A stretch of DNA of 64,000 bases from Bacteroides sp. (GTDB taxonomy: Bacteria > Bacteroidota > Bacteroidia > Bacteroidales > Bacteroidaceae). Positions 9,421 through 19,145 of this stretch are shown in pieces (the first letter of the stretch is position 1; the number at the start of each line of letters is the position of its first letter). Location: assembly GCA_021202275.1 (NCBI GenBank), contig JAJQDI010000005.1, positions 124,001 to 188,000 of the forward strand, in the 5' to 3' direction. Under the pieces are notes generated by a model that saw nothing but the letters and a program-made list of their open reading frames with translations, searched no databases and was not told where the DNA came from. The translations under genes and the position numbers were made by a program.

Positions 9421-10515
9421 TTATCTCCGGGTAATGTAGCACCAGACGGGATAGTGGTCCGATTCTTTGATCGAACGGTCTACGGTGCAGCGATAACTTT
9501 TCAGGTTCGGACTTATAAAGATATGGTCGATCCGGAAATAAAACTTATTCTGGTTGTAGGAGATCCCTAGTCCGTTGCCCGATTCCACAAAAGCATCCTT
9601 GAGGTTCTTCGTCAGGGTTTTGTGTGTGTAGGAGATAGGCGAATCGTTGAAGTCGCCGCATACGATCAGGTAAGGTGTCTGGGCGGCTTCTATTTCTTTG
9701 GCTACCTTCTGAGCCTGTACAGCCCGTATGGCAGATGCGTCTGCCAGTTTCCGGACCAGGTGCCTCATCCCTTCCTTCACTTTATCGGCTTCCGGAGATT
9801 TGATCATATCTTCGTAAAGGGCTTTGTCCTCTATAGTCAGTTTGTTCGATTCCAGATGGTTATTGATGACGGTTATCGTATCTTCACCCACTAAGATCTG
9901 ATATAGTACCGATCCGTTATATTTGCTTTCCTGGGGGATAACCCGGACAGAGAGGATCGGATAGCGGGAGAAACAAGCTACTTTATTGCCGCTTTTCTTC
10001 CCTTCGCCTATTTGTTGGATCTGATGATAGGGATAGGATTTCAGCGCGGTAAAAACATCCGTATCTGTCAGATATTTGGTGTTTTTGGAGGTCAGGTATT
10101 CCTGCAGGCATACGATATCTGCGTTGCTCTGACTGATGTACTCCAATATATCGTTCTTACCGTCTTTCTTGGTCAGATGATTGAATCCCATCACATTGTA
10201 GGTGAGGAGTTTGATGCGCTCCTCAGGTATATTGCGTGCAGGTATGTTGAAAGGTATATACGTACGCAGAGGTAAATAACAGATCAGGAGACCGGCTATG
10301 GAAAGCAGAGCGAACTTCCAGTAAACGATCAGCCAGAAAATCACAAAAGCGATATTAATGAACAGGAAAACAGGAAAAGCCAGTCCGAATGTCGAACGGA
10401 TGGGATGCACCATCGGGTTAAACATCGGACTGAAAGCTACCAGGATCATCAGACCTGTACATACAGCGTTGACGATCCAGATCAAATGTCCGACCATTTT
10501 TCCGATACGTTTCAT
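9421..10515 (-). CDS. Endonuclease/exonuclease/phosphatase family membrane protein
   Basis: 364 residues. Three hydrophobic helices fill roughly residues 8-90, then the EEP fold: LLTYNVMGF (near 104), CLQEY (the metal-binding Glu), NNHLES, VCGDFND and the C-terminal DHIF...SDHYPVW. These are the standard DNase I-like metal and phosphate residues, all present. The substrate (nucleic acid, phosphoinositide-like or other phosphodiester) cannot be told from sequence. The catalytic domain follows three helices, an arrangement common in Bacteroidetes. It starts 3 bases after the rhomboid gene 10519-11403 and is in the same operon. Confidence 0.82.
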   Translation of the reverse strand: MKRIGKMVGHLIWIVNAVCTGLMILVAFSPMFNPMVHPIRSTFGLAFPVFLFINIAFVIFWLIVYWKFALLSIAGLLICYLPLRTYIPFNIPARNIPEERIKLLTYNVMGFNHLTKKDGKNDILEYISQSNADIVCLQEYLTSKNTKYLTDTDVFTALKSYPYHQIQQIGEGKKSGNKVACFSRYPILSVRVIPQESKYNGSVLYQILVGEDTITVINNHLESNKLTIEDKALYEDMIKSPEADKVKEGMRHLVRKLADASAIRAVQAQKVAKEIEAAQTPYLIVCGDFNDSPISYTHKTLTKNLKDAFVESGNGLGISYNQNKFYFRIDHIFISPNLKSYRCTVDRSIKESDHYPVWCYITRR

Positions 10516-10518
10516 CTC

Positions 10519-11403
10519 TTATCTTTTACTTGCGTCAAACAAACTCTTTTTTTCTTCGGAAGTAAGGCTGTCGTATCCCGATTTTTTCAGTTTATCTAAG
10601 ATACGATCTACCTCTTCCGATTTTTTCTTTTTCTGCGCGTTGTAGTCGTAATCTTGCTGGTGTTTTCCGTAATGCACCTTCATCTTTGGCTTGCGTGGAG
10701 ATGGTTTTCTGTCGAACCATCCTGTGATAGTATCTATCACGCGGTTGATCCATCGGGTAGGATCATGCCCCTTGTTCAGGTCGGCGGCAAACCACCATCC
10801 GGCCAGCGCACCTCCCAGATGGGCAATATGTCCTCCTGCGTTGGCAGAGGTAGCCATCAGCATGTCAGTGATCACTACAAACGCGGCCAGATACTTCAGC
10901 GGGATATTTCCTATCAGCAAGAGACGTATCGGGTAGTTGGGCTGTCTGTACGCGGTGGCCACTACGATAGCAAGGATAGAAGCGGAGGCACCCACCATTA
11001 CAGACCGATAGACCATAGGCTGGAAATAGGGAAAGAGATTGTAGGAAATCAGATAGAGCAGACCTCCGCAGAACCCTCCCAGGATATACAATCCCCGCAG
11101 GTGTCTGGCCGAGAAGAGTTGCAGGAAGAGTGAGCCGAACCAGTACAGCCACAGCATATTGAACAGGATGTGCAGGATATCGGCGTGCATAAACATATAC
11201 GTGAACAAAGACCACGGCTGTTGTATGAATCGTTCGGGCCACGCGGGAAGTACAAAATAATGCGTCAGGAAAGATATGTCTTTATTGAACAGCTGGAAGA
11301 ATACGTTTGCTGCGAAAGTAATAAGGAATACACCCACATTGATGTAGATCAGGCGGATATAAATATTTCCCTGACGGAATTTCTGTTTGATATCAGTAAG
11401 CAT
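10519..11403 (-). CDS. Rhomboid family intramembrane serine protease (first of two)
   Basis: 294 residues with about six membrane helices, then a basic, Lys-rich cytoplasmic tail from about residue 225. The helix-4 serine site reads GASAS (family norm GxSG) and the helix-6 histidine site HIAHLGG, so the Ser-His dyad is kept but the glycine after the serine is alanine. The motif family HxxxN on helix 2 is represented by HILFNMLWLYWFG. Rhomboids cut membrane proteins inside the bilayer; no substrate is suggested here. Its start overlaps the end of the second rhomboid gene by 11 bases, so the two are coupled. Confidence 0.85.
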   Translation of the reverse strand: MLTDIKQKFRQGNIYIRLIYINVGVFLITFAANVFFQLFNKDISFLTHYFVLPAWPERFIQQPWSLFTYMFMHADILHILFNMLWLYWFGSLFLQLFSARHLRGLYILGGFCGGLLYLISYNLFPYFQPMVYRSVMVGASASILAIVVATAYRQPNYPIRLLLIGNIPLKYLAAFVVITDMLMATSANAGGHIAHLGGALAGWWFAADLNKGHDPTRWINRVIDTITGWFDRKPSPRKPKMKVHYGKHQQDYDYNAQKKKKSEEVDRILDKLKKSGYDSLTSEEKKSLFDASKR

Positions 11404-12073
11404 ACGGATTTCTTCGTTTATTCTTGTTTCTCCAATACAGGATCAGGAGGATACCAAATACCATTCCGCCCAGGTGAGCAAAATGGGCTACATTGTCGTT
11501 CGGATTGTTTGAGAAACCCAGGTAGAGTTCCAGGATGGCGTATCCGATCACAAAGAACTTAGCCCGGATCGGGACAGGTAAAGGGAAAATAAAGATCTGT
11601 TGGTTGGGAAACAGCATTCCGAAAGCCAGCAGGATGGCATATACCGCTCCGGAAGCACCTACTGTGATCATGTAATTCAGGTACTCAGACATGGGAATGA
11701 TAGCATGTCCTATATCGACATTCTGATATCCCGAGAGTACATTCTGAAAATGTATATATTGTACGATTTCCTGTACTAGTCCGGCTCCTATTCCGCAGAA
11801 GATATAAAAAAACAGGAAACGCCGGGGACCCCAGACCTGTTCCAGGATACGGCCAAACATGAATACGGCAAACATATTGAAGAAAAGGTGAGCGAAATTG
11901 CCGTGCATAAACATGTAAGTAATGAGCTGTGCCGGATTGAAATCACTCGCTATAAAAAGGTGCAATCCCAGATACTGGTTCAGACCAATCCCATATCCTC
12001 TGAGTACAACTGTAGCCAGAAAAAACAAGACGTTGATAATAATAAGGTTCTTCGTTACAGCAGGTATGCTCAT
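11393..12073 (-). CDS. Rhomboid family intramembrane serine protease (second of two)
   Basis: 226 residues, six predicted helices. HLFFNMFAVFMFG on helix 2, GASGAVYA (canonical GxSG) on helix 4 and HFAHLGG on helix 6 give an intact Ser-His dyad. It is the first gene of a four-gene - strand run (rhomboid, rhomboid, EEP, M3 peptidase). A -7 element lies at 12114-12121. Two adjacent rhomboid genes that differ in tail and motif suggest an old duplication with divided roles, which is inference. Confidence 0.88.
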   Translation of the reverse strand: MSIPAVTKNLIIINVLFFLATVVLRGYGIGLNQYLGLHLFIASDFNPAQLITYMFMHGNFAHLFFNMFAVFMFGRILEQVWGPRRFLFFYIFCGIGAGLVQEIVQYIHFQNVLSGYQNVDIGHAIIPMSEYLNYMITVGASGAVYAILLAFGMLFPNQQIFIFPLPVPIRAKFFVIGYAILELYLGFSNNPNDNVAHFAHLGGMVFGILLILYWRNKNKRRNPYAY

Positions 12074-12113
12074 ATATCGTGGCTTTTTAATTCATATAGA
12101 AAATTCGTGGCTG

Positions 12114-12121
12114 CAAAAATA
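12114..12121 (-). promoter_or_regulatory. -7 element of the rhomboid operon promoter
   Basis: TATTTTTG on the - strand matches TAnnTTTG. The expected -33 position shows only GTTTC, so the match is partial. It is divergent from the HU promoter, about 85 bases away. Confidence 0.45.
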
Positions 12122-12203
12122 CGAATTAATTCTTTTGAAACAGTAAAAATAGTGTATATTCCCTCTGATTCAGTCTTTTGCTGCTAAAATTTCTAAGTTT
12201 TTA

Positions 12204-12234
12204 TTTGATATTTTGTTTTGTTAGCCTATATTTG
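12204..12234 (+). promoter_or_regulatory. Bacteroidales-type promoter of the HU gene
   Basis: TTTG at 12204-12207, a 19-base spacer and TATATTTG at 12227-12234. This is a complete consensus match; transcription would begin near 12241, giving a leader of about 53 bases. Confidence 0.75.
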
Positions 12235-12293
12235 TGAGAAGGTTAACTGCAGGATTTTGTGTAACATTATATTCATCCATTCAATCAGGTATT

Positions 12294-12566
12294 ATGAATA
12301 AGGCAGAACTTATCAGCGCTATGGCTGCTGATTCCGGACTGAGTAAGTCCGATTGTAAAAAAGCATTGGAGGCGTTTGTTTCCAACGTATGTGAGACCCT
12401 GGAAGCCGGAGAAAAGGTTTCGTTAACAGGATTCGGAACCTTTATGGTTACTCAGCGCAAAGAAAGACCGGGCGTTAACCTTTCTACCAAAGAGAAAATT
12501 GTTATTCCTGCCAAAAATGTGGTGAAATTCAAGCCGGGCACAGAGCTGGCCGATGCAGTTCAGTGA
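12294..12566 (+). CDS. HU-family DNA-binding protein
   Basis: Small nucleoid protein of 90 residues, the normal HU length. It begins MNKAELISAMAADSG and contains the family signature GFGTFMVTQRKERPGVN, followed by PAKNVVKFKPG. It binds and bends DNA as a dimer. A longer frame opens at 12234, but that would start within the -7 element; the ATG at 12294 gives the usual HU N-terminus. The strong promoter and very stable terminator fit a highly expressed single-gene transcript. Confidence 0.93.
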   Translation: MNKAELISAMAADSGLSKSDCKKALEAFVSNVCETLEAGEKVSLTGFGTFMVTQRKERPGVNLSTKEKIVIPAKNVVKFKPGTELADAVQ

Positions 12567-12594
12567 CCGGTTGCCGGCGCGGAACAGTACATTG

Positions 12595-12646
12595 CAAAGA
12601 ACCTGTTTGAATTTTCCCCGGAAAATTCAAACAGGTTCTTTGACTG
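12595..12646 (+). terminator. Very long perfect hairpin terminator after HU
   Basis: A 23-bp perfect stem, 12595-12617 with 12620-12642, and a loop of only two C. The outer arm is CAAAGAACC / GGTTCTTTG. It is far more stable than a standard terminator and lies 28 bases after the HU stop. Confidence 0.8.
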
Positions 12647-12740
12647 GGAGGGAAACAGCACAGAAAATACATCGTAGTTGTCAACTGTACGAGCCTGATC
12701 CACTGCAAACTTCTCAAAGAACAATGGATAACATCTACTA

Positions 12741-12778
12741 TTTCAATCGTGCATCGTAAATTGGTAAATCGTAAATAG
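12741..12778. repeat. Fragment of the GATTTACGATT repeat family
   Basis: The sequence opens TTTCAATCGTGCATCGTAAA and continues with a second AAATCGTAAAT. The opening is nearly the same as at 59111-59130 (TTTCAATCGTACATCGTAAT), in the same orientation. It lies between the HU terminator and argS. Confidence 0.6.
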
Positions 12779-12799
12779 TTCCGCGTTTTCTTTTTTTTG

Positions 12800-12807
12800 T
12801 ATCTTTG
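12800..12807 (+). promoter_or_regulatory. -7 element of the argS promoter
   Basis: TATCTTTG matches TAnnTTTG; no clear -33 TTTG at the expected distance. It would give a leader of about 15 bases that contains AGGAGG at 12821-12826, an unusually good Shine-Dalgarno site for this phylum, which fixes the ATG at 12829. Confidence 0.5.
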
Positions 12808-12828
12808 CACCCACAAATTTAGGAGGTT

Positions 12829-14622
12829 ATGAATATAGAGAACAGACTTGTTGATTCCGTGATCGGCGGATTAAAAATACTTTACGGCCAGGATGTGCCG
12901 GCCGCGCAGGTGCAATTGCAGAAAACAAAAAAGGAGTTTGAAGGACATTTTACCTTAGTGGTATTTCCTTTTCTGAAGATGTCACGCAAAGGTCCTGAAC
13001 AAACCGCACAGGAGATCGGAGATTATTTGTTGACAAACGATCCGGCTGTCGCAGGCTTCAATGTGATCAAAGGATTTCTGAACCTAAGCATCTCTTCTGC
13101 TTCCTGGATCGGTTTGCTGAATGCCATTCATGCCGATGAGCAATACGGGATTGTGCCGGTAGGGGAGAATGCCCCCCTGGTGATGATCGAGTACTCTTCT
13201 CCCAATACCAACAAGCCACTTCATCTGGGACATGTCCGCAACAATCTGTTGGGAAAATCACTGGCCAATTTGATGGAGGCCAATGGCAACCGGGTGGTGA
13301 AGACCAATATTGTGAACGACCGTGGTATCCATATCTGTAAGTCCATGCTGGCCTGGCAGAAATATGGTCAGGGAGAAACCCCGGAAAGTTCCGGTAAGAA
13401 AGGGGATCATCTGGTGGGTGATTATTATGTCTCTTTCGATCAGCACTACAAAGCGGAACTCAGCGAACTGATGGCCGGTGGACTGACGAAAGAGGAGGCT
13501 GAGGCTGCTTCTACCCTGATGCAGGAGGCACGTGAAATGCTCCGTAAGTGGGAAGCCGGTGATCCGGAAGTATGCGCGCTCTGGAGCATGATGAACGGAT
13601 GGGTCTACAAAGGATTTGATGAGACCTATCAGCAGATGGGAGTCAGTTTCGATAAGATCTATTACGAATCGGAGACGTATCTGGAAGGAAAAGACAAAGT
13701 ACTGGAAGGGTTGGATAAAGGGATCTTCTATCGCAAGGAGGATGGTTCGGTATGGGCCGATCTGACTGCGGAGGGATTGGATCATAAACTCCTGTTACGT
13801 GCCGATGGTACTTCTGTTTATATGACCCAGGATATCGGAACAGCTAAACTCCGCTTCGATGATTATCCGATCCATAAAATGATCTATGTGGTAGGTAACG
13901 AGCAGAACTATCATTTCCAGGTCCTCTCTATCCTGCTGGATAAACTGGGCTTCGCGTGGGGAAAAGATCTGGTACATTTCTCCTACGGTATGGTAGAACT
14001 TCCCGAAGGAAAAATGAAATCCCGTGAAGGTACGGTCGTGGATGCGGATGATCTGATGCAGGAGATGATCTCTACGGCCCGGGAAACATCGCTCGAACTG
14101 GGTAAACTGGACGGATGCACCGAAGAGGAAGCACAACATATCGCCCGTATGGTCGGGTTGGGGGCTCTGAAATATTTCATTCTGAAAGTGGATGCCCGTA
14201 AGAATATGACTTTCAATCCGAAAGAGTCTATTGACTTTAACGGGAATACCGGACCTTTCATTCAATATACATACGCGCGTATTCAATCGGTACTTCGGAA
14301 AGCGGCCGAAGCCGGGATCAATGTTCCTGCCGATTTGCCTGTGGATCTGGTCCTGAACGAAAAAGAACAGACTCTTATTCAGCACCTTGCTGAATTTGCC
14401 GCTGTGGTGCGTCAGGCAGGAGAGGACTATAGCCCTTCTGTGATCGCCAATTATACCTATGATCTGGTAAAGGAGTATAACCAGTTCTATCACGATTTCA
14501 GTATTCTGCGTGAAGAGAATAAGGATATCAGGGTATTTCGTCTGGTACTTTCGGCCAATGTCGGTAAAGTGGTACGTCTGGCTATGGGGATGCTGGGTAT
14601 TGAAGTTCCTAACCGGATGTGA
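12829..14622 (+). CDS. argS: Arginine--tRNA ligase
   Basis: Class I aminoacyl-tRNA synthetase that charges tRNA-Arg. The 597 residues show the N-terminal Add-1 domain (about 1-105), the ATP site HLGHVRNN (HIGH type) near residues 131-138 and the KMSK-like loop KMKSREG near 394-400, then the helical anticodon-binding domain and a typical C-terminal ...GIEVPNRM. The length is normal. AGGAGG stands 2 bases before the start codon. The DUF3109 gene follows after 25 bases and probably shares the transcript. Confidence 0.96.
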   Translation: MNIENRLVDSVIGGLKILYGQDVPAAQVQLQKTKKEFEGHFTLVVFPFLKMSRKGPEQTAQEIGDYLLTNDPAVAGFNVIKGFLNLSISSASWIGLLNAIHADEQYGIVPVGENAPLVMIEYSSPNTNKPLHLGHVRNNLLGKSLANLMEANGNRVVKTNIVNDRGIHICKSMLAWQKYGQGETPESSGKKGDHLVGDYYVSFDQHYKAELSELMAGGLTKEEAEAASTLMQEAREMLRKWEAGDPEVCALWSMMNGWVYKGFDETYQQMGVSFDKIYYESETYLEGKDKVLEGLDKGIFYRKEDGSVWADLTAEGLDHKLLLRADGTSVYMTQDIGTAKLRFDDYPIHKMIYVVGNEQNYHFQVLSILLDKLGFAWGKDLVHFSYGMVELPEGKMKSREGTVVDADDLMQEMISTARETSLELGKLDGCTEEEAQHIARMVGLGALKYFILKVDARKNMTFNPKESIDFNGNTGPFIQYTYARIQSVLRKAAEAGINVPADLPVDLVLNEKEQTLIQHLAEFAAVVRQAGEDYSPSVIANYTYDLVKEYNQFYHDFSILREENKDIRVFRLVLSANVGKVVRLAMGMLGIEVPNRM

Positions 14623-14647
14623 TGCGTACGTATGAGTTGATTTTGTT

Positions 14648-15229
14648 ATGATACAGATAGATGATATAGTGATCTCCCTGGACGTGTTCAGGGAGAAATT
14701 TTTATGTGACCTGGGCGCTTGTGCGGGCGAATGCTGTGTAGAAGGTGACGCGGGTGCTCCGTTGGAAGAGGATGAGGTAGGGCCTGTTGAAGAGGTGTTG
14801 CCTCTGATCTGGGACGACCTTTCCCCGGCGGCCCGTGCGGTTATCCATAAACAGGGAGTGAGCTATCGCGACAGCGATGGCGATCTGGTGACTTCCATCG
14901 TAAATGGAAAAGATTGTGTTTTTACCTGTTACGACGAGAAAGGGTGTTGCTACTGTGCCATAGAGAAAGCTTTCCGGGAAGGAAAGACAGATTTCTACAA
15001 ACCTGTCTCTTGTCATCTCTACCCCATCCGTGTTTCTCCCATGGGACCTTATCAGGCAGTGAACTATCATCGGTGGAGTGTATGCCAAGCCGCGGTGTTG
15101 TTGGGACAAAAGGAAAATGTGCCTGTGTATAAATTCCTCAAAGAGCCATTGATCCGTAAGTTCGGGGATGCCTGGTATCGGGAGCTGGAGGAGGCTGCCC
15201 GGGAATTGAAAGAACAGGGAGTGATCTGA
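14648..15229 (+). CDS. DUF3109 family cysteine-rich protein
   Basis: 193 residues without signal peptide or membrane helix. About ten cysteines are spread as CDLGACAGECC near 19-29, CVFTCYDEKGCCYC near 100-113, SCHLYP, and VCQAA, a pattern of family DUF3109 that resembles YkgJ-type metal or iron-sulfur binding proteins. The function is not known. It follows argS by 25 bases. Confidence is in the family name, not in a role. Confidence 0.72.
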   Translation: MIQIDDIVISLDVFREKFLCDLGACAGECCVEGDAGAPLEEDEVGPVEEVLPLIWDDLSPAARAVIHKQGVSYRDSDGDLVTSIVNGKDCVFTCYDEKGCCYCAIEKAFREGKTDFYKPVSCHLYPIRVSPMGPYQAVNYHRWSVCQAAVLLGQKENVPVYKFLKEPLIRKFGDAWYRELEEAARELKEQGVI

Positions 15230-15260
15230 AACTCTTATCCTTTCTCTGCAGAGACGAAAA

Positions 15261-15384
15261 GAGATTTACGATTTACAGAACCAACGGTCGACGAAGTCAA
15301 TTACGATTTACGATTGAAATTACAGAAAGAATGTGCTTGTGAATCCCAGGGCGTAACATTTTGTATGTAAATATGCGTCTCTAC
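15261..15384 (+). repeat. Dispersed intergenic repeat, copy B
   Basis: Starts GAGATTTACGATTTACAGAA, contains CCAACGGTC, TTACGATTTACGATTGAAAT and TACAGAAAGAAT, and ends GCGTCTCTAC. Block by block it aligns with 59029-59167 (read on the - strand) and with 52212-52320. It lies between the DUF3109 gene and gyrB. Confidence 0.7.
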
Positions 15385-15400
15385 CTGTGAGGATATATAA

Positions 15401-15441
15401 AAAAGTTCCGGCCTGATGGATCACTCCCGGCCGGAACTTCT
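15401..15441 (-). terminator. Terminator of gyrB
   Basis: AAGTTCCGGCC at 15403-15413 pairs with GGCCGGAACTT at 15429-15439. On the - strand it ends in TTTTTT. It lies about 40 bases after the gyrB stop. Confidence 0.85.
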
Positions 15442-15481
15442 TCGTTGTAAGATGTGAGGTTGGTAATTGATTAAATTAAAA

Positions 15482-17500
<2,019 letters not shown>

Positions 17501-17664
17501 TTATTACAACGTTAATTTTTACCCTTATACAGGCATGTTGACGGGTGTTTCCGTGGTTTTTTTCTGTTCCCGGCAGGGGGCAACTTGTAAGTAGGGCCGG
17601 AGTCTCTTTCCGGTGGGTCCTGCCGGATGGCCCGAGAAGAACGATCCGGAACAGGTAAACCCAT

Positions 17665-17705
17665 AAAGCGATTAAGCCGGATTGTATGATCCGGCTTAAT
17701 CGCTT
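17665..17705 (-). terminator. Terminator of rpsT
   Basis: A 17-bp perfect stem, 17666-17682 with 17689-17705 (AAGCGATTAAGCCGGAT and its complement), loop of six. It lies 30 bases after the rpsT stop. The run of T after it on the - strand is short. Confidence 0.8.
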
Positions 17706-17734
17706 ATTATGTAGAAGTTTGGAAAACTTAAGAA

Positions 17735-17989
17735 TTAACTGAGCTTATTTATATAAATAGCCAGTTTGGATTTCAGGTTGTTTGCTTTGTTCTTGTGAAT
17801 GATATTCACTTTAGCCAACTTGTCCAGCATTTTGGTAACGCCCGGATACATTGCAGTAGCTTCTTCTTTGTTTGAAGTAGCGCGAAGTTTTCTAACAGCA
17901 TTTCTCATGGTTTTCGCATAATATCTGTTATGAAGTCTTCTCTTCTGCTCTTGTCTGATTCTTTTTAATGAGGATTTGTGATTTGCCAT
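17735..17989 (-). CDS. rpsT: 30S ribosomal protein S20
   Basis: 84 residues, strongly basic, with the S20 opening [18 protein letters not shown] and the later [11 protein letters not shown] segment. It binds 16S rRNA in the body of the small subunit. It lies 36 bases after tRNA-Glu on the same strand, and one promoter at 18151-18181 probably serves both. Confidence 0.96.
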   Translation of the reverse strand: MANHKSSLKRIRQEQKRRLHNRYYAKTMRNAVRKLRATSNKEEATAMYPGVTKMLDKLAKVNIIHKNKANNLKSKLAIYINKLS

Positions 17990-18025
17990 CTCGACTAATC
18001 TAAATTTTTAAATTGTTTTATTTTG

Positions 18026-18097
18026 TAGCCCATAGGGGAATCGAACCCCTCTTTCCAGAATGAAAATCTGGCGTCCTAACCGATAGACGAATGGGCC
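18026..18097 (-). tRNA. tRNA-Glu(UUC)
   Basis: On the - strand the acceptor GGCCCAT (18097-18091) pairs with ATGGGCT (18033-18027; first pair G-U), discriminator A. The anticodon arm is CCAGA / TCTGG around ATTTTCA with anticodon TTC, and the T arm is AGGGG-TTCGATT-CCCCT. CCA is not encoded. It reads GAA/GAG and is followed directly by rpsT. Confidence 0.95.
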
Positions 18098-18150
18098 ATG
18101 GGGAGGAAGTATTTCTACTTCTGCTACAGGCTTGTTCCCGATTGCGGATG

Positions 18151-18181
18151 CAAATGTAGAGACTATTTTTGAATTGGCAAA
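18151..18181 (-). promoter_or_regulatory. Bacteroidales-type promoter of tRNA-Glu and rpsT
   Basis: On the - strand TTTG (18181-18178), a 19-base spacer and TACATTTG (18158-18151), a complete consensus match. Transcription would start near 18144, about 47 bases before the tRNA. Confidence 0.75.
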
Positions 18182-18284
18182 ATATTCCCGGATAATTTTT
18201 TGGTCTGTCCCCTAACTATTCTTGTTTATTATTAATAAATGTCTTACAGACAGGGTGTTGTTTTTTTGTTTTCATAATCTTTTG

Positions 18285-18292
18285 TACCTTTG
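18285..18292 (+). promoter_or_regulatory. -7 element of the recO promoter
   Basis: TACCTTTG matches TAnnTTTG. TTTG upstream is at a poor distance (16 bases), so this is a partial match. Confidence 0.38.
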
Positions 18293-18336
18293 TTTCCCGG
18301 TTTGCCGGGGCAGACAGAAAAAGAATACAGATAGAC

Positions 18337-19065
18337 ATGATACATACAACCGTCGGCATCGTCCTGCATACACTGAAATACAACGATTCATCCAACATTG
18401 TAGAGATGTATACAGAGATGTTCGGGCGTGTTTCTTTCGTTGTGCGTATTCCGCGCAGCAAAAAAGCGGCAGTGAAGAGTGTACTTTTCCAGCCTCTTTC
18501 CATGCTGGAGATAGAGGTCGCCTACCGTCCGGCTGCTTCCTTGCAGCGTATACGGGAAGCCAGACCTTTTCCTCCGTTCCGTTCCCTGCCTTTCCATCCC
18601 TATAAGTCTGCCATTGCTCTCTTCCTGGCGGAGTTTCTTTACCGGGCGGTACGGGAAGAGACAGAAAACCATCCGTTGTTTGCCTATCTGCGCCATTCCG
18701 TTCTCTGGCTCGATGAGGCACCGGATCGCTTTTCCAATTTTCATTTGGTATTCCTGATGCGTCTCTCGCGTTTTCTGGGGCTTTATCCCAATCTGGAAGA
18801 CTATCAGGCGGGCGACTATTTTGATTTGCTGAATGCCAGTTTCACTTCCAGCCGCCCTACCCATCATTCTTATTTTATAGAGCCGGAAGAGGCTTCCCGG
18901 CTGACCCAACTGATGCGTATGAACTACGAAACCATGTATCTGTTCGATATGGGACGTGTGCAACGCAACCGATTCCTGTCGGTATTGCTGGATTATTACC
19001 GGTTACACCTGCCCGAATTTCCTGAACTCAAGTCGTTGCCTGTATTGCAGGAACTTTTCGGGTAA
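18337..19065 (+). CDS. recO: DNA repair protein RecO
   Basis: 242 residues, RecO family. The N-terminal OB fold (about 1-80) opens [18 protein letters not shown] and contains [13 protein letters not shown]; the helical C-terminal domain contains [14 protein letters not shown] and [15 protein letters not shown]. In the RecFOR pathway RecO loads RecA on SSB-coated single-stranded DNA and anneals strands. It has no zinc-binding cysteines. It is a single gene, convergent with the sulfatase gene. Confidence 0.9.
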   Translation: MIHTTVGIVLHTLKYNDSSNIVEMYTEMFGRVSFVVRIPRSKKAAVKSVLFQPLSMLEIEVAYRPAASLQRIREARPFPPFRSLPFHPYKSAIALFLAEFLYRAVREETENHPLFAYLRHSVLWLDEAPDRFSNFHLVFLMRLSRFLGLYPNLEDYQAGDYFDLLNASFTSSRPTHHSYFIEPEEASRLTQLMRMNYETMYLFDMGRVQRNRFLSVLLDYYRLHLPEFPELKSLPVLQELFG

Positions 19066-19145
19066 GGTACAGGCAAAGATCTTCTTTTTTATTCTCTCTC
19101 TTTCCGGTCCGCGGGATCTCTGCCGGGAAGGCGCAACCCTGTTTA

